Origin: Prostheceraeus crozeri
Lineage: Eukaryota > Platyhelminthes > Polycladida > Euryleptidae
Length of the DNA stretch: 64,000 bases
NCBI GenBank assembly: GCA_907163375.1
Contig: CAJQUW010004777.1
Span: 516,001-580,000 of the forward strand
Direction: 5' to 3'
In this document: piece by piece, positions 32,717 through 42,886 of the stretch
Numbering within the stretch: the first letter of the stretch is position 1
Layout: the number at the start of each line of letters is the position of its first letter
The notes under the pieces: model-generated
Seen by the model: the letters and a program-made list of their open reading frames with translations, nothing else
Told to the model about the DNA's origin: nothing
The model's database searches: none
Translations under genes and position numbers: made by a program

Positions 32717-34083
32717 ATGGATAAAGCAAATTTAAAAAAATATATTCGCCCGCATCATCCTGTTCTTCTTATTCGACGAGATCAACGGGATTTGAAAATA
32801 AATGTCTTGATAATAATAATAATAATCCATGTATAGATGTTAATATTTTATTTGAATTACAAGCCGAAATATTTAGAGAATAGACTAAAGGTTTACCTTC
32901 TATAGAAACTAACTATTGTATTTTTCCCGGAGACCCGTTTATCAAATTTATGGATATTGTAAGCAAATATAATGATGTTGCATATGTAGAATTAAATAAA
33001 GAAAATATGGTTATAATAGGTCATAATAATGTTTATGGATTTATTAGAGCAGTATTACCAATTAGTAATACTGACTGGATAGAAACTAAAATTATTAATT
33101 ATATTGATATTAAAGAATTAGTTAAAAAATTAAAATCCTTTTCAAAAGAAAAAATTAGATTATTTGTTGATGAACAAAACCAATATAATATTCATATCGA
33201 GAGTAAAAAGCATAATGAAGAATTATTATGTCAAGTATATTATAGAGATGCAATTTATAAACAAGAAACATTAGAAATGCCGCAAAGATATGATGATGAT
33301 ACATATATAGGATTGTATTCCAATTTAAATATTAATTTATTAAAATCTTACATAAATGGCTTAGCTCAACAAGAAAAAATTTATATGTGGACAACACCTT
33401 ATACTATTAACAATGTCCATAATCATAATCATAATAAACGAACTGAAGGTTCTAGGGCTTTGCCCGATCTTAAAGAATCTTATGATAATAATGATGATAA
33501 TAATATAGATGCTGATAATATAGATGATGATTCTGAAACATCTGAAAATGGTGTAAATGGTAAGAAAGAGTATAAAAATATTATTAATTATAAAAATTTA
33601 AGTGAAGAAAAATTTATATCTCATACTGATGTACATGATATTAATACTACATATAATCAAAATTTATCTAAATTTCATTTTCTTACAATTGAAAATAATA
33701 ATGATGGTATAGTTGAAGATACTATTAGACAACTATGTGTCGGGTCTACAAAATTTAAATTAGGATTTACATTTAATCAATTTAAAATTTTATCATCTTT
33801 AATAAAAACTAAAAATGACTAAGATCATGGTGGTGTTATTAAATTTTCCAAAAGAGATCAAAGACCAATATTTTTCTCTATTATATTATTATCAAATAAT
33901 AAATATAATTTGGAATTAGATATTTCTATCAGGGAATGGCATCCTATACCAAAAAGTGTAATTTATGATGTTGATGAAGAATCAATAGTTAGTGAAAATA
34001 AATTTAAATTATCTCTTGATAAAACATTATATGATAAAGAAAATAAGATAACTAAAGAAAGTGAAATGTATAATAATCTATAA
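32717..34083 (+). pseudogene. Sliding-clamp-like protein (tentative), element 1
   Basis: From the ATG at 32717 the first ~60 codons are frameshifted and a TAG lies near 32881. The frame 32950-33822 is open. FMDIVSKYNDVAYVELNKEN followed by 'MVIIGHNN' and later IDIKELVKKLKSFS and 'KIRLFVDEQNQYNIHIES' resembles the first two lobes of PCNA-type clamps. A charged, Asn/Asp-rich linker follows, then 'TKFKLGFTFNQFKILSSLIK' and 'RPIFFSIILL', which recall the last lobe of PCNA/Rad9-type proteins. An in-frame TAA at 33820-33822 splits that last lobe, and element 2 has the same stop. A 30-bp hairpin insert sits at 33439-33468. It is upstream of and co-oriented with PolB. The fold is my inference; an unrelated conserved Polinton protein is the alternative. 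Confidence 0.4.
33439..33468 (+). repeat. 30-bp double-hairpin insert in clamp-like gene
   Basis: GAACtgaaGGTTC followed by GGGCtttGCCC, giving codons RTEGSRALPD. Nearly the same 30-mer occurs at 36034-36063 inside PolB, and in inverse orientation near 40450-40480. Element 2 lacks it. Confidence 0.85.
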
Positions 34084-36033
34084 TAACTCTCAAGACCTTG
34101 ATAATAGAATGCTTTAATCTAAAACTAAAACACAAATTTTTTCTTTAAAAAACAAAAAATGGAAAAGTTTTATTGTGTCTTATGTAAAAAAGTTGCAAAC
34201 AAAAAGAAGTTATCAATCCCATTTACAAAGTAAATTGCATTTACAAAATGTAGATCGAGTTGATGAAGGAAATATATTAAAATTAAATAATTATAAAAAC
34301 TATCTAGAAACACTACCTACTGATATAAAAGTTAAAAAAATATTCGATGATTATTCACATTCGGAATATAAAAAAGTTTTTAATATTGAAGATGAACACG
34401 TACCAGATATAAGATATTTATTTAGCGATACTGATGAATTTAACGAAGTAGATGAATTTGATGAAGCTGTAACAGATATAAAATATTTATTTAATGAATC
34501 TGTTGAACATAATGAAACCGATGAAACTTTTTATAATGTATTAAAAAACTTTTTCAAAATATTTAAGAAATATTTCAAATGTTATATGAATGTAGAAGTA
34601 CTTTATACAAAAAATGGACCTGATGGAATTCCTGAAGAAATAATACAAGGACATTTTACAAATTCGCAAGAAATTCATAATGTAAATGATATACAACCCA
34701 TATTTGAACAAATGATACTTAAATTAGAAAGTTGTATAATTGAAGCCCAGTTACGTGAATCTGGTTGGAGATTTGTTAAAATACTATCTAAGAAAATAGT
34801 AATTGATAAATATAAAAATAATACTGGTGGTAGTTATGTTCCTTTACCTTTCAGTTCACCACAAATAATCAACATAAAAAATGAAGATGATTATTGTTTT
34901 CTGTGGAGTATTATAGCACATTTACATCCTGCAGAATATCATAAAGAAAGACTGAGTCATTATAATAAAGAAGAATATATAAAGGAATTTGATCTTTCTG
35001 ATGGCTTACATGAATTTCCATATGATTATAATAGGTTAATGAAGTTTCATAAAAAGAATAAAAATTCAATAGAAGTAAATGTTTTTGAATTAAATGTGAA
35101 TTATGTTTCTATTGGTAAATTACTCCACTTTACTCAGATTCAAAAAAATTTTATTTGAATAATAAAAATTTATGTCAATCAGAAATAGTATATAATGATA
35201 GAGGAAATTACATGCATCATAATATTTTTTACCAAGGAAATATAATATGTACTGAAAAATTTCAAATCGTTAAAACATTATCACCAATAATGATTAATCA
35301 TAATAATTATAAAGGACGTAATTATAATTATGATTATGATTCCGATTATCTATCTTTATCTTTAGAATATCAACAAAAATTACAAAATTTAAATAAAATT
35401 TTACAAAATTGTAAAACAGATTATCAACAACAAGTAAAAATGTTACTACAAGAATATCACCAAAGTAAATATCATCAAAATAAGATAGAAACGATTCAAG
35501 AATTAAATAAAGACAATAAAGACAATAAAGAATTAAATAATGAAGAAAATAAAGAATTAAATGAATGTTTAAAAAAATGTCAACAACAATATAGAGAACA
35601 ATATAATACTGAATATGAACAACAGCTGAAAATATTCAACCAAAATTATCAACAGTCTGAAAAAGATTTACAAAGACAAATTGATGAAACACATGAAATA
35701 TATCAAGATGAATTTGAAAAATTAAAACAAACAAAGCAACCAGCACAAGCGAATATATTATATTATCAGGGTCATTTTATATTGTTTAAAGATGTTTCTA
35801 TATTTACAAAAACTTCAGATAATGCTAATTTTCCCTGTCTCCAATGTATGACGAGCTTTAGAACTAAAGAAGAAATGAATAGACATTTGGAGAATTGTCA
35901 ACAAAACGAAGCAGTTGAAAATACTTTTCCTAAAGATGATTATTTAGAATACAATAAATGGTATTTCAAAAATAAAGTACCCTTTACTATTTATTGTGAT
36001 TTTGAAGCATATAATGTTAATATGACACAAAAT

Positions 36034-36063
36034 CGAACTGAAAGTTCCAGGGCTTCACCCGAT
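36034..36063 (+). repeat. 30-bp double-hairpin insert in PolB gene
   Basis: GAACtgaaaGTTC then GGGCttcaCCC, coding RTESSRASPD, two residues after the NMTQ that follows ExoI. Element 2 reads directly from 'caaaat' to 'tctgat'. The frame is preserved. Confidence 0.88.
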
Positions 36064-36792
36064 TCTGAAAATTATAATTCTGAAAATGATAATTATGAAA
36101 AAAGCGCACCTGAACAAAGTAAAGAAAAATATTTATTTGAACAAAAACCATTATGTTGGGGAATGTACATTCATTCAAATTATCCTGAATTATTTAAATC
36201 AGAATATTATCAATACTATGGTGAAGATAGTTCAGAAATGTTTACAAAGAAAGTAGAAGAATTACAAAATTATTTTTCACAATTGCTTGAAACAAATATA
36301 CCAATGATGCCATTAACGGATGAAGAAAAACTTAATTTTTTAATGAAACAAATTGTTATTACTGTGGAAAAGAATTTACAAAAAATTATAAAAATGGCAG
36401 AGGTAGATATCTTGATAAGGTAAAAGATCATGATCATCTAAATGGATTATATAGAGGTGCAGCACATAATTCTTGTAATCTTAATGCTAATAAATTTAAA
36501 TATAACTTTGTTCCTTTATATTTCTACAATGGTTCTAAATATTATTTCCATTTAGTAATGAAAGATTTATTTTCATCTGAAAAATTACATCAACAACAAA
36601 TAAATGTACTATGTAAAAAAGAAGAAGAATATTTTTCAATGCAATTAGGTTGTATTAGAATTTTAGATGCATTTAGATTTTTTACTCATTATTCATTAGA
36701 TATTATGGGAAAAACTTTGAAACCTGAACAATGTAAACTATGAAATAAATATAATTTAAAACCTTTAAAAGGCATATTTCCGTATGAATATT

Positions 36793-36824
36793 TAACCTGT
36801 GGTTCACAGTCGAAGACTGATATA
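36793..36824 (+). repeat. ~30-bp hairpin insert in PolB gene, second site
   Basis: Contains CTGTGgttCACAG and CAGTCgaaGACTG. Element 2 has ten bases (tatagctgga) where element 1 has forty. Ten codons are added without a frame change. Confidence 0.8.
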
Positions 36825-38604
36825 ACTGGAGATTTTAATTCTGTGAATAAAATTATGGAAGAAAAACAACTTCCTCCAATAAATAAATTTAAATCAACAT
36901 TAAAACAATCACAATTATCTGAAGAAGACTATGCAGAAGCTGAAAAGAATTGGAGAGAGTTAAATTGTAAAACAATGTATGATTATACAATGAAATATCT
37001 TCAGATAGATGTATTAATACTAGCTGATCTTTTCGAAAACTTTCGTGACATGTGTTTCGAATATTACGGAATAGATCCATGTTATTGTTATTCTACACCA
37101 GGTTTAACATGGTTGGCAGGATTAAAACATACAAATGTTAAACTTAAACATTATAAAGAAAATACATGATAAATTATTATTTTTTGAATCTGGAATTAGA
37201 GGTGGAGTTTCATCAGTTTTAGGTAATAGATATGTTAAATGTTATAATAAGAAAGTAGATCCACAAGAATATGGAATATATAAACCTTTATCTCCAGAAG
37301 AAAAAGAAAAAATATTAGAAATTTTTCGAACGAAACGAGAAGGAGTAGAACATGAAAATGCAATTGATTAATTCATGAGAGAAAACTATTTGTTATATTA
37401 TGATTTTAATAGCTTATATTCTTCTTGCATGATACAAGAATTACCAACAGGTGAGATGGAATGGTGTAATATTCTTGATTATCAAAAAACATATGATGGA
37501 AATTATAATCATGGTTATATATATGAAGTTGATTTAGTATATCCTGATGAAATAAAAGATAAAACAAAATATTTTCCTTTCTGTCCCGAAAACAAAATTC
37601 CCAATATAGAAGATTTTTCAGATTATCAAAAATCTATAACTCCTAAGAAATACAGACCAACAAAAAAACTTATGTTAACACAAAGTAATAAAGGAAAGTA
37701 CGTTGTTGAAGGAAGAATGCTAGATTGGTATTTAGAACATGGAATGATTCTCACCAAAATACATCGAAAACTATTTTATCAAAAATCTAAATGGTTAAAA
37801 AATTATATAGAGTTCAATATTGAAAAACGTAAAATAGCTAAAAGAAATAAAGATGATTTTGGAAACGTGTTCTTCGAATTAATGAATAATGCATTTTATG
37901 GTAAGACTTTAGAAAATGTGCGTAATAGACAAAATATTGAAATAGTTTATGATAAAGATAGGTTTCAAAATTTAACAAGGATCCCTACATATAAAAGAAC
38001 TACTAGATTCAGTGATGAACTATGTGCTGTACATTTACGTCGAATCAGCGTAAAACATGATAAGTTTAATTTTATAGGATTCACTATATTAGAATTAGCT
38101 AAACTATTTATGTATAGATTTATATATGATCATTTAGCACCTGCTTATGGCAAAAACTATAAATTACACTTTACAGATACCGATTCTGTTTTCTTAGAAT
38201 TAACAGTACCGTATAATTCTACACTTGATGAAGAAATAGATAAAATATAAGATATCATTCATCCTTCTGATTTATGTAAAGTAAAAGATGAATTAGAAGG
38301 AAATGAAGATTTCATAACAGAAGCTATATTTTTAAAATCTAAATGTTATTGTTATAACATAACTAATAATATTAAAACACATAAAACATTAAAAGGAATT
38401 TCAAAGGCATCAGTGGCTAATCAAATAACATTTCGAGATTATAAAAATCTATTATTTAATAATGAAATAAAAACAGCATGTAATTATAGACTTAATTCAA
38501 AGAAACATACAATGTATTTAAAAGAGGAACATAAATTAGCATTAGATCCATTTGATGATAAAAGAAAAATTTTACCTGATGGAATAACTGCTTCACCTTT
38601 TTAA

Positions 38605-38688
38605 TTTTCTAATTTCTAAGATAGTAAATTTGATATATACATAAAATAAAAATAAAAAATATTATAACACTATATTTGTATATTTTTA
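38605..38688. other. Short AT-rich gap between convergent PolB and ATPase genes
   Basis: No ORF. A convergent stop-to-stop arrangement. The same junction in element 2 is longer and repetitive. Confidence 0.5.
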
Positions 38689-39454
38689 TCACTCGGCAAA
38701 CAAATGCTCGATAACTCTATCATGAATTTTTTTATCAATATTAATTGTAATGAAGCCATAATCTTTTGACCAAGCATTGTTACACGATTGTTTAAATTCA
38801 TCTTTATTTCTTACACATAAGTCTCTTAACAAATCACTTAAGTTTCTTGCATTTATTTCAAATAGTATAAATATATTTGCATTCTTTCTAATAACACTTC
38901 CGTCTAATGAATACATACTTTGTGTTAAATAAAAAACACTACAGTTATTATGTCTACCTCTTGTGAAATAATTTCTCTGAACTGACTGATTTCTATCATT
39001 AACACAATCATCAAAAATTACACAATGTTTCATTGTTTTATCTAGTTTACTAGGATCTTGCATATTACCACTATCATCTATTAATTGTATCTTTATATGC
39101 TTATTTTTATTGGATTCTACTAACTGACTATTTTTGCTGCTTCTTCACACCACGAACTTATTTCTTCTTCATCTTCAGATTTTTCATATTCTTTGAATAA
39201 TGAAGCAATTGCTGTTTTTTTAAGATTATTTTCAAATCCATATTTTAAAAATTGATAGACGGGTTGTTCTGCCGTTGTTGTATAAATTATAAGATTGTTA
39301 TAATCCAAAAAATTTGGAGTCGTTAAAATTTTAAATAATAGATACGTTTTTCCACAACCTGATCTTCCGCAAATAACTGACAAAACTTTATTACATAAAT
39401 TTGGATGATGATTAAATTTAAGTTTTTTTTATTTAATGGGGGTACTTCACTCAT
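38689..39454 (-). pseudogene. FtsK/HerA-type genome-packaging ATPase, element 1
   Basis: The likely start is the ATG ending at 39454 (MSEVPPLNK). A frameshift in a run of A just inside the gene precedes VICGRSGCGKTYLL (Walker A, P-loop). A stop after AKIVS (39120-39122) separates the second frame, which has HCVIFDDCV (Walker B), a conserved RGRHNNCSVFYLTQSMYSL segment and the C-terminus at 38689. The A32/FtsK-like ATPase is one of the core Polinton genes and drives DNA into capsids. The second half is nearly identical to the copy at 63617-64000. Confidence 0.9.
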
Positions 39455-39529
39455 TTTTTAATAAAAAAAATTATTTTTATTTTATTTTTATTTTTAAAGA
39501 AGAAGAAAATTAAATTTCTTTAGCTTCGC

Positions 39530-39615
39530 GTGGGAGTTTATACCTCCTGAACGGGAGTTTATACCTCTCGAACGGGAGTTTATACCTCTCGAACGGGAGT
39601 TTATACCTCTCGAAC
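39530..39615. repeat. 21-bp tandem repeat, four copies, built from the penton gene end
   Basis: 'gaacgggagtttataccYc' recurs every ~21 bp. Read on the minus strand each unit contains the last codons of the penton-like gene plus its stop (CGA GAG GTA TAA), so the gene's 3' end has been duplicated several times past the first stop. A separate GGGAG/CTCCC-like hairpin begins the block. Confidence 0.8.
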
Positions 39616-40389
39616 CAAAAGATCTATCATAATCTCTTCACCTCCAAAATTTATTTCTTGTCCTTTCTCATCAGTGATTCTAATGCCAATGTTGTTAATA
39701 GTTTTTCTTGTAATAGGAAAATATATTAATGTTTGTGGAATTACATTTAATCTATAACCAATGGGCACAGTAAAAGCTGGAAAACTGAATATTAAATTTG
39801 ACAATTTACCATTTATATATCCTCCTTCAATAATGTCACAATGTACAACAATTGAATTTATTTCAGTTATTTTTGGAATCTTCTCACCTAAATGATAACC
39901 TTGACTATAGGTTTGTTTATTAAATCCTAATAGCTTTGACAATGATCCATCATGATTAAAATCAACTTGATGATTTTCGTCTAAAGTAAGAGAAAATTTA
40001 TTAACTGCCGGTTCAACTGCAAAATGTAATTGTTTCTTATCTTTAAATGGTATACCTAAATGTCTCTTAATTTCATTTGATATTGATTCAACTTCGTAAG
40101 AACCAGGAAGAAAAGTTAATATTTTCCATGTTTTGCCTTTATCAGTGGAATATCTAAATTGATCATTCACATCTTTTATAACATTTTGAATAGTGTTAAA
40201 TGTAGAGAAACTAGTCAATGCAATTTGATAATTTTTATTTTGTTCTAAATGTAGAATGGGTTCTAAATTACAAGTGTGTGATGAAGTAGTTGTTATAATT
40301 TTTAACGTCGTACTAAATTTTGATGAACCCAAAATCTCTGTCAAATTTTCTAAATGATTATTAATTTTGTCTAAATCTGCTGAACACAT
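39601..40389 (-). CDS. Penton-like minor capsid protein (single jelly roll)
   Basis: 262 codons, open from the ATG ending at 40389. The C-terminal half carries 'VVHCDIIEGGYINGKLSNLI', PIGYRLNVIPQTLIYFPI and NIGIRITDEKGQEINFGGEE. This beta-rich signature is shared by penton-base-like proteins of Polintons and virophage relatives, which close the five-fold vertices of the capsid. It lies next to the ATPase and upstream of another conserved Polinton gene, on the same strand. No breaks are visible. Its 3' end has been copied into a 21-bp tandem repeat. Confidence 0.75.
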   Translation of the reverse strand: MCSADLDKINNHLENLTEILGSSKFSTTLKIITTTSSHTCNLEPILHLEQNKNYQIALTSFSTFNTIQNVIKDVNDQFRYSTDKGKTWKILTFLPGSYEVESISNEIKRHLGIPFKDKKQLHFAVEPAVNKFSLTLDENHQVDFNHDGSLSKLLGFNKQTYSQGYHLGEKIPKITEINSIVVHCDIIEGGYINGKLSNLIFSFPAFTVPIGYRLNVIPQTLIYFPITRKTINNIGIRITDEKGQEINFGGEEIMIDLLVREV

Positions 40390-40446
40390 TTTTTAGTTAA
40401 AATTTTAAATAAACATTTTTTATAAAAAAATTAAAAACAACAACAT

Positions 40447-40480
40447 ATTTCAGCTACGGGGAAGCCCTAGAACATTCGGT
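40447..40480. repeat. Double-hairpin unit at gene junction
   Basis: GGGGaagCCC and GAACattcgGTTC. In inverse orientation it matches the 30-bp units at 33439 and 36034. It overlaps the end of the following minus-strand gene. Confidence 0.75.
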
Positions 40481-41157
40481 TCGTTATACTTTTATAATCC
40501 TCTTCATTTATAATCTTCTTTTCTAACAGTCTTTTCAATATAGCATGAATTTCATTGAAACTAGAATTATGTCCTTCTTTTATTGCCGATATTATAATAT
40601 TTAATCTATTTAGTAATTCTTGTGGATCATCTGGTAAGAATACAGTTGTTTCTGTTTTCTGTTTTTCAGATAAACCTTTTCCTACTTTAACTCCCGTTGA
40701 TAATAAATTTTCTAATTGTTTATAACGTCTAAGAGATTTTACTGCACCAACTCTATCTAACATAGCTTTATATTTTATGAGATCTTCTACAGCATAATTA
40801 TTTAAATCTGCTCCTCTTAAAAGATCAACAAAATTTCTATCTAAACTAAAAGGATATTTATCTGGTGAAAAAATTAAACCTCGAAAAGGTTGTGGAAATA
40901 TTTCTTTTTGTCCGAGATAAAATCTAAGTATTGTTTTTCCATCCATAAATGAAATAGAATGTTCAAATTGCATAGATTTTGGTAATTTCTTATTAATGTT
41001 TGATTCTAGTAATCCATAGTCATCTAATATAGTTTTGTGTTCTGGATCTGTTATATTAATTTGTTTATCATTTTATCATTACTTTCTTTTTCAAGAGTTT
41101 TAAATGGTTCCATAGTTTTTTCAAAATCAGTTTTTACTTGCTCGGTTTGCTGCATTT
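40467..41157 (-). pseudogene. Conserved Polinton protein of unknown role (one frameshift)
   Basis: From the ATG ending at 41157 (MQQTEQVKTDFEKT) an open frame runs ~34 codons to a stop near 41055. In the adjacent frame 'ITDPEHKTILDDYGLLE' leads into the long frame 40973-40467. That frame reads ISFMDGKTILRFYLGQKEI, FVDLLRGADLNNYAVEDLIK, and a Lys/Glu-rich helical tail. The 'L..LL.....L..Y...DL..YK..L' pattern recalls a conserved Polinton ORF of unknown function that usually sits beside the penton gene. A single-base frameshift is the only lesion visible. Its first 24 nt overlap the end of the small gene 41134-41292. Confidence 0.5.
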
Positions 41158-41292
41158 TTTAAACATATCAGATTGAATACCAGCTTTTATCATTCTATGC
41201 TGAAGATGATTTTCTTTCATAATATTTCTTTGTTTTATTAACTCTTCTAATTGTTTAATTCTTTTCAGATTATTAGCTTTAATTTTATCCAT
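41134..41292 (-). CDS. Small basic helical protein, unknown
   Basis: 52 codons from the in-frame ATG at 41292 (MDKIKANNLKRIKQLEELIK). Highly charged and likely a single helix or coiled coil, ending CSKPSK. It overlaps the start of the next minus-strand gene by 24 nt, as tightly packed viral genes do. A longer upstream extension exists in frame but begins with a non-ATG codon. Function not recognised. Confidence 0.45.
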   Translation of the reverse strand: MDKIKANNLKRIKQLEELIKQRNIMKENHLQHRMIKAGIQSDMFKKCSKPSK

Positions 41293-41579
41293 TTTTAAAA
41301 TATAATATTTGAATTTTGTGGTAACATTGAAATACAGCAAAAACATTTTACTGAACAAATTATTTTTTTATTCCTTTGTTGTCTGACATCTTTTCGTTTA
41401 AAGGTTTCTCGTTTTAAGTTTTGTTTAATAAAGTTTTGTTTAATATAGTTTCGCTGAAATTTTCGCTTAAAGTTTTTAGCTCTTCTAAAAAAATTTTATC
41501 ATTTTCTTCATTAGAAATTTTACCATCACTAAAAGTTTAACCATTACTCGAAATTTTGCCATCCTTTTTATTCTTATCA

Positions 41580-42131
41580 TCAACTTTTTCTGACTGTAAT
41601 TGAAATGCATGCTATTTGATTTACTTCATTAGCTATTTGATCAAATTTTTCAATCTCATCTAACGTAATAACATTATCATCACATACTCTTTGAAAGTAG
41701 TAATGTAGTTTATCATAGACTTCTTTAATATGTAAATGCTTAGTTTTTAATGATTTTCGTTTCTTAGTTATCAAAGATTTATCTAACATTGTAACAAGTG
41801 AAGTTGCAAAAACACCCGTACCTGTTAAAGCAGTAGCAACTACTGGAATTACTAAAACACCAGAAGATATAACAATAGTGAGAGCGCCTAAACTTATTGT
41901 TAAGAATATGCCAATTCCTTGTGTTACATTCTTAACTTTAGTCCATCTCTTTCTTAATTTTTTATAATGCTCTAATCTTAATAATAATTGAGATTCCTTA
42001 TCTTTCATATAACGTACTCCATCTTTGTGTTTTTCTTTATTCATTTTTTCAATGTCCATTAAAGTAGAACTACGTTCATATGATAACGAAGGATATATTC
42101 TTGCGGTTTCTTCCATTTTTGTTTCTTCCAT
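41580..42131 (-). CDS. Two-pass membrane protein at the right end of Polinton 1
   Basis: 183 codons from the ATG ending at 42131 (MEETKMEETARIYPSLSYER). A basic, Lys-rich region is followed by a hydrophobic hairpin of about 45 residues (GIFLTISLGALTIVISSGV... to ...VFATSLV), then a soluble acidic tail. The first ~23 codons and the upstream 'aaatatttctttaaa' match the inner edge of the left terminal repeat (26645-26726). This shows that the gene start once belonged to the inverted repeat. Function unknown; an envelope or membrane-modifying role would be a guess. Confidence 0.6.
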   Translation of the reverse strand: MEETKMEETARIYPSLSYERSSTLMDIEKMNKEKHKDGVRYMKDKESQLLLRLEHYKKLRKRWTKVKNVTQGIGIFLTISLGALTIVISSGVLVIPVVATALTGTGVFATSLVTMLDKSLITKKRKSLKTKHLHIKEVYDKLHYYFQRVCDDNVITLDEIEKFDQIANEVNQIACISITVRKS

Positions 42132-42150
42132 TTTTAAAGAAATATTTTGA

Positions 42151-42306
42151 ATAAATATTTTGAATGCAATCTTCTGAATTTCGATTTAAATAGAAATACG
42201 CAGTTGTTTGTTTGCCGTATATTTCTAAGAACTCAGTCATGTTATTAACCTGAGGTAATATATCACCTATATTACTCAGTATAACTGTCAGATTTTCATC
42301 ATTCAT
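42151..42306 (-). pseudogene. Fragment of protease N-terminus fused to foreign sequence
   Basis: At 42240-42178 the minus strand encodes MTEFLEIYGKQTTAYFYLN, which parallels the first residues of the protease (MNNINEFLKLYGTQTTTNFD). It is preceded by an unrelated 22-residue leader, and the frame closes before any catalytic motif. It sits between the membrane-protein gene and unrelated DNA, so it is a duplicated scrap. Confidence 0.6.
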
Positions 42307-42387
42307 TTTAAATGAAATAAATTCCAATAACTGTAATAATGTCTACTTCTTGTACAGAAAAATGAAAACAACGGCAGTGTATTTTGC

Positions 42388-42805
42388 ATCAAATATAATA
42401 ATACAACAATCAATCTTATCATACAATTGTACAATGTCAGTCTACTACCATTAGACTGGAGAACAAAAGAAAATTTAATTACATTTCAAAATAATCCAAA
42501 ATGTGTTACTACTAAGTTCCATGAATCATTCTTAAATATCAAATATAATAATACAACAATCAATCTTATCATACAATTGTACAATGTCAGTCTACTACCA
42601 TCAGACTGGAGAACAAAAGAAAATAGAATTACATTTCAAAATAATCCAAAATGTGTTACTACGTACTAAGTTCCATGAATCATTCTTAAATACCAAAGAT
42701 TATGTTACATACTGAAATATAGATCTATACAATAGCAGTCTACTGGAGAACAAAAGAAAATTTAATTACATTTCAAAATAATCCAAAATGCGTTACTACT
42801 TATAA
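42388..42805. repeat. 150-bp tandem repeat, two good copies and one partial
   Basis: 'atcaaatataataatacaac' starts at 42388 and 42538. 'ctggagaacaaaagaaaat' recurs at the same phase and again in a shortened third copy near 42744. It lies within the DNA that splits the right terminal repeat. Confidence 0.85.
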
Positions 42806-42886
42806 AGAAGTCTTCATAAATATGTATACATCAAATATGTATGTACATTGCACATATCTTAAAAAGTGAAACAACACAGTTAATGT

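Larger units (their letters stand above)
34159..38604 (+). pseudogene. Protein-primed family B DNA polymerase, element 1 (several breaks)
   Basis: Starts at the ATG at 34159 with a C2H2-like finger (FYCVLCKK...HLQSKLHL) that is split by a frameshift. NEDDYCFLWSIIAHLHP marks the conserved N-terminal domain. A ~130-residue Gln/Asn/Glu-rich coiled coil (about 35340-35740) follows, then a second finger (FPCLQCMTSF...HLENC). Exonuclease motifs follow: YCDFEAYN (ExoI), NGSKYYFHLV (ExoII, with Tyr where element 2 has the catalytic Asp), and YLQIDVLILA (ExoIII). Polymerase motifs are DFNSLYSSCM (A), NNAFYGKTLENV (B) and DTDS (C). Breaks lie near 34190, 35140, 36340-36423, 36741, 37166, 37369 and 38248. 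Two 30-bp hairpin inserts are present (36034, ~36793). Such enzymes replicate linear Polintons from protein-capped ends. Confidence 0.93.

Noticed and set aside
42400-42700. 80-codon plus-strand frame
   Set aside because: It is generated by the 150-bp tandem repeat (a multiple of three).
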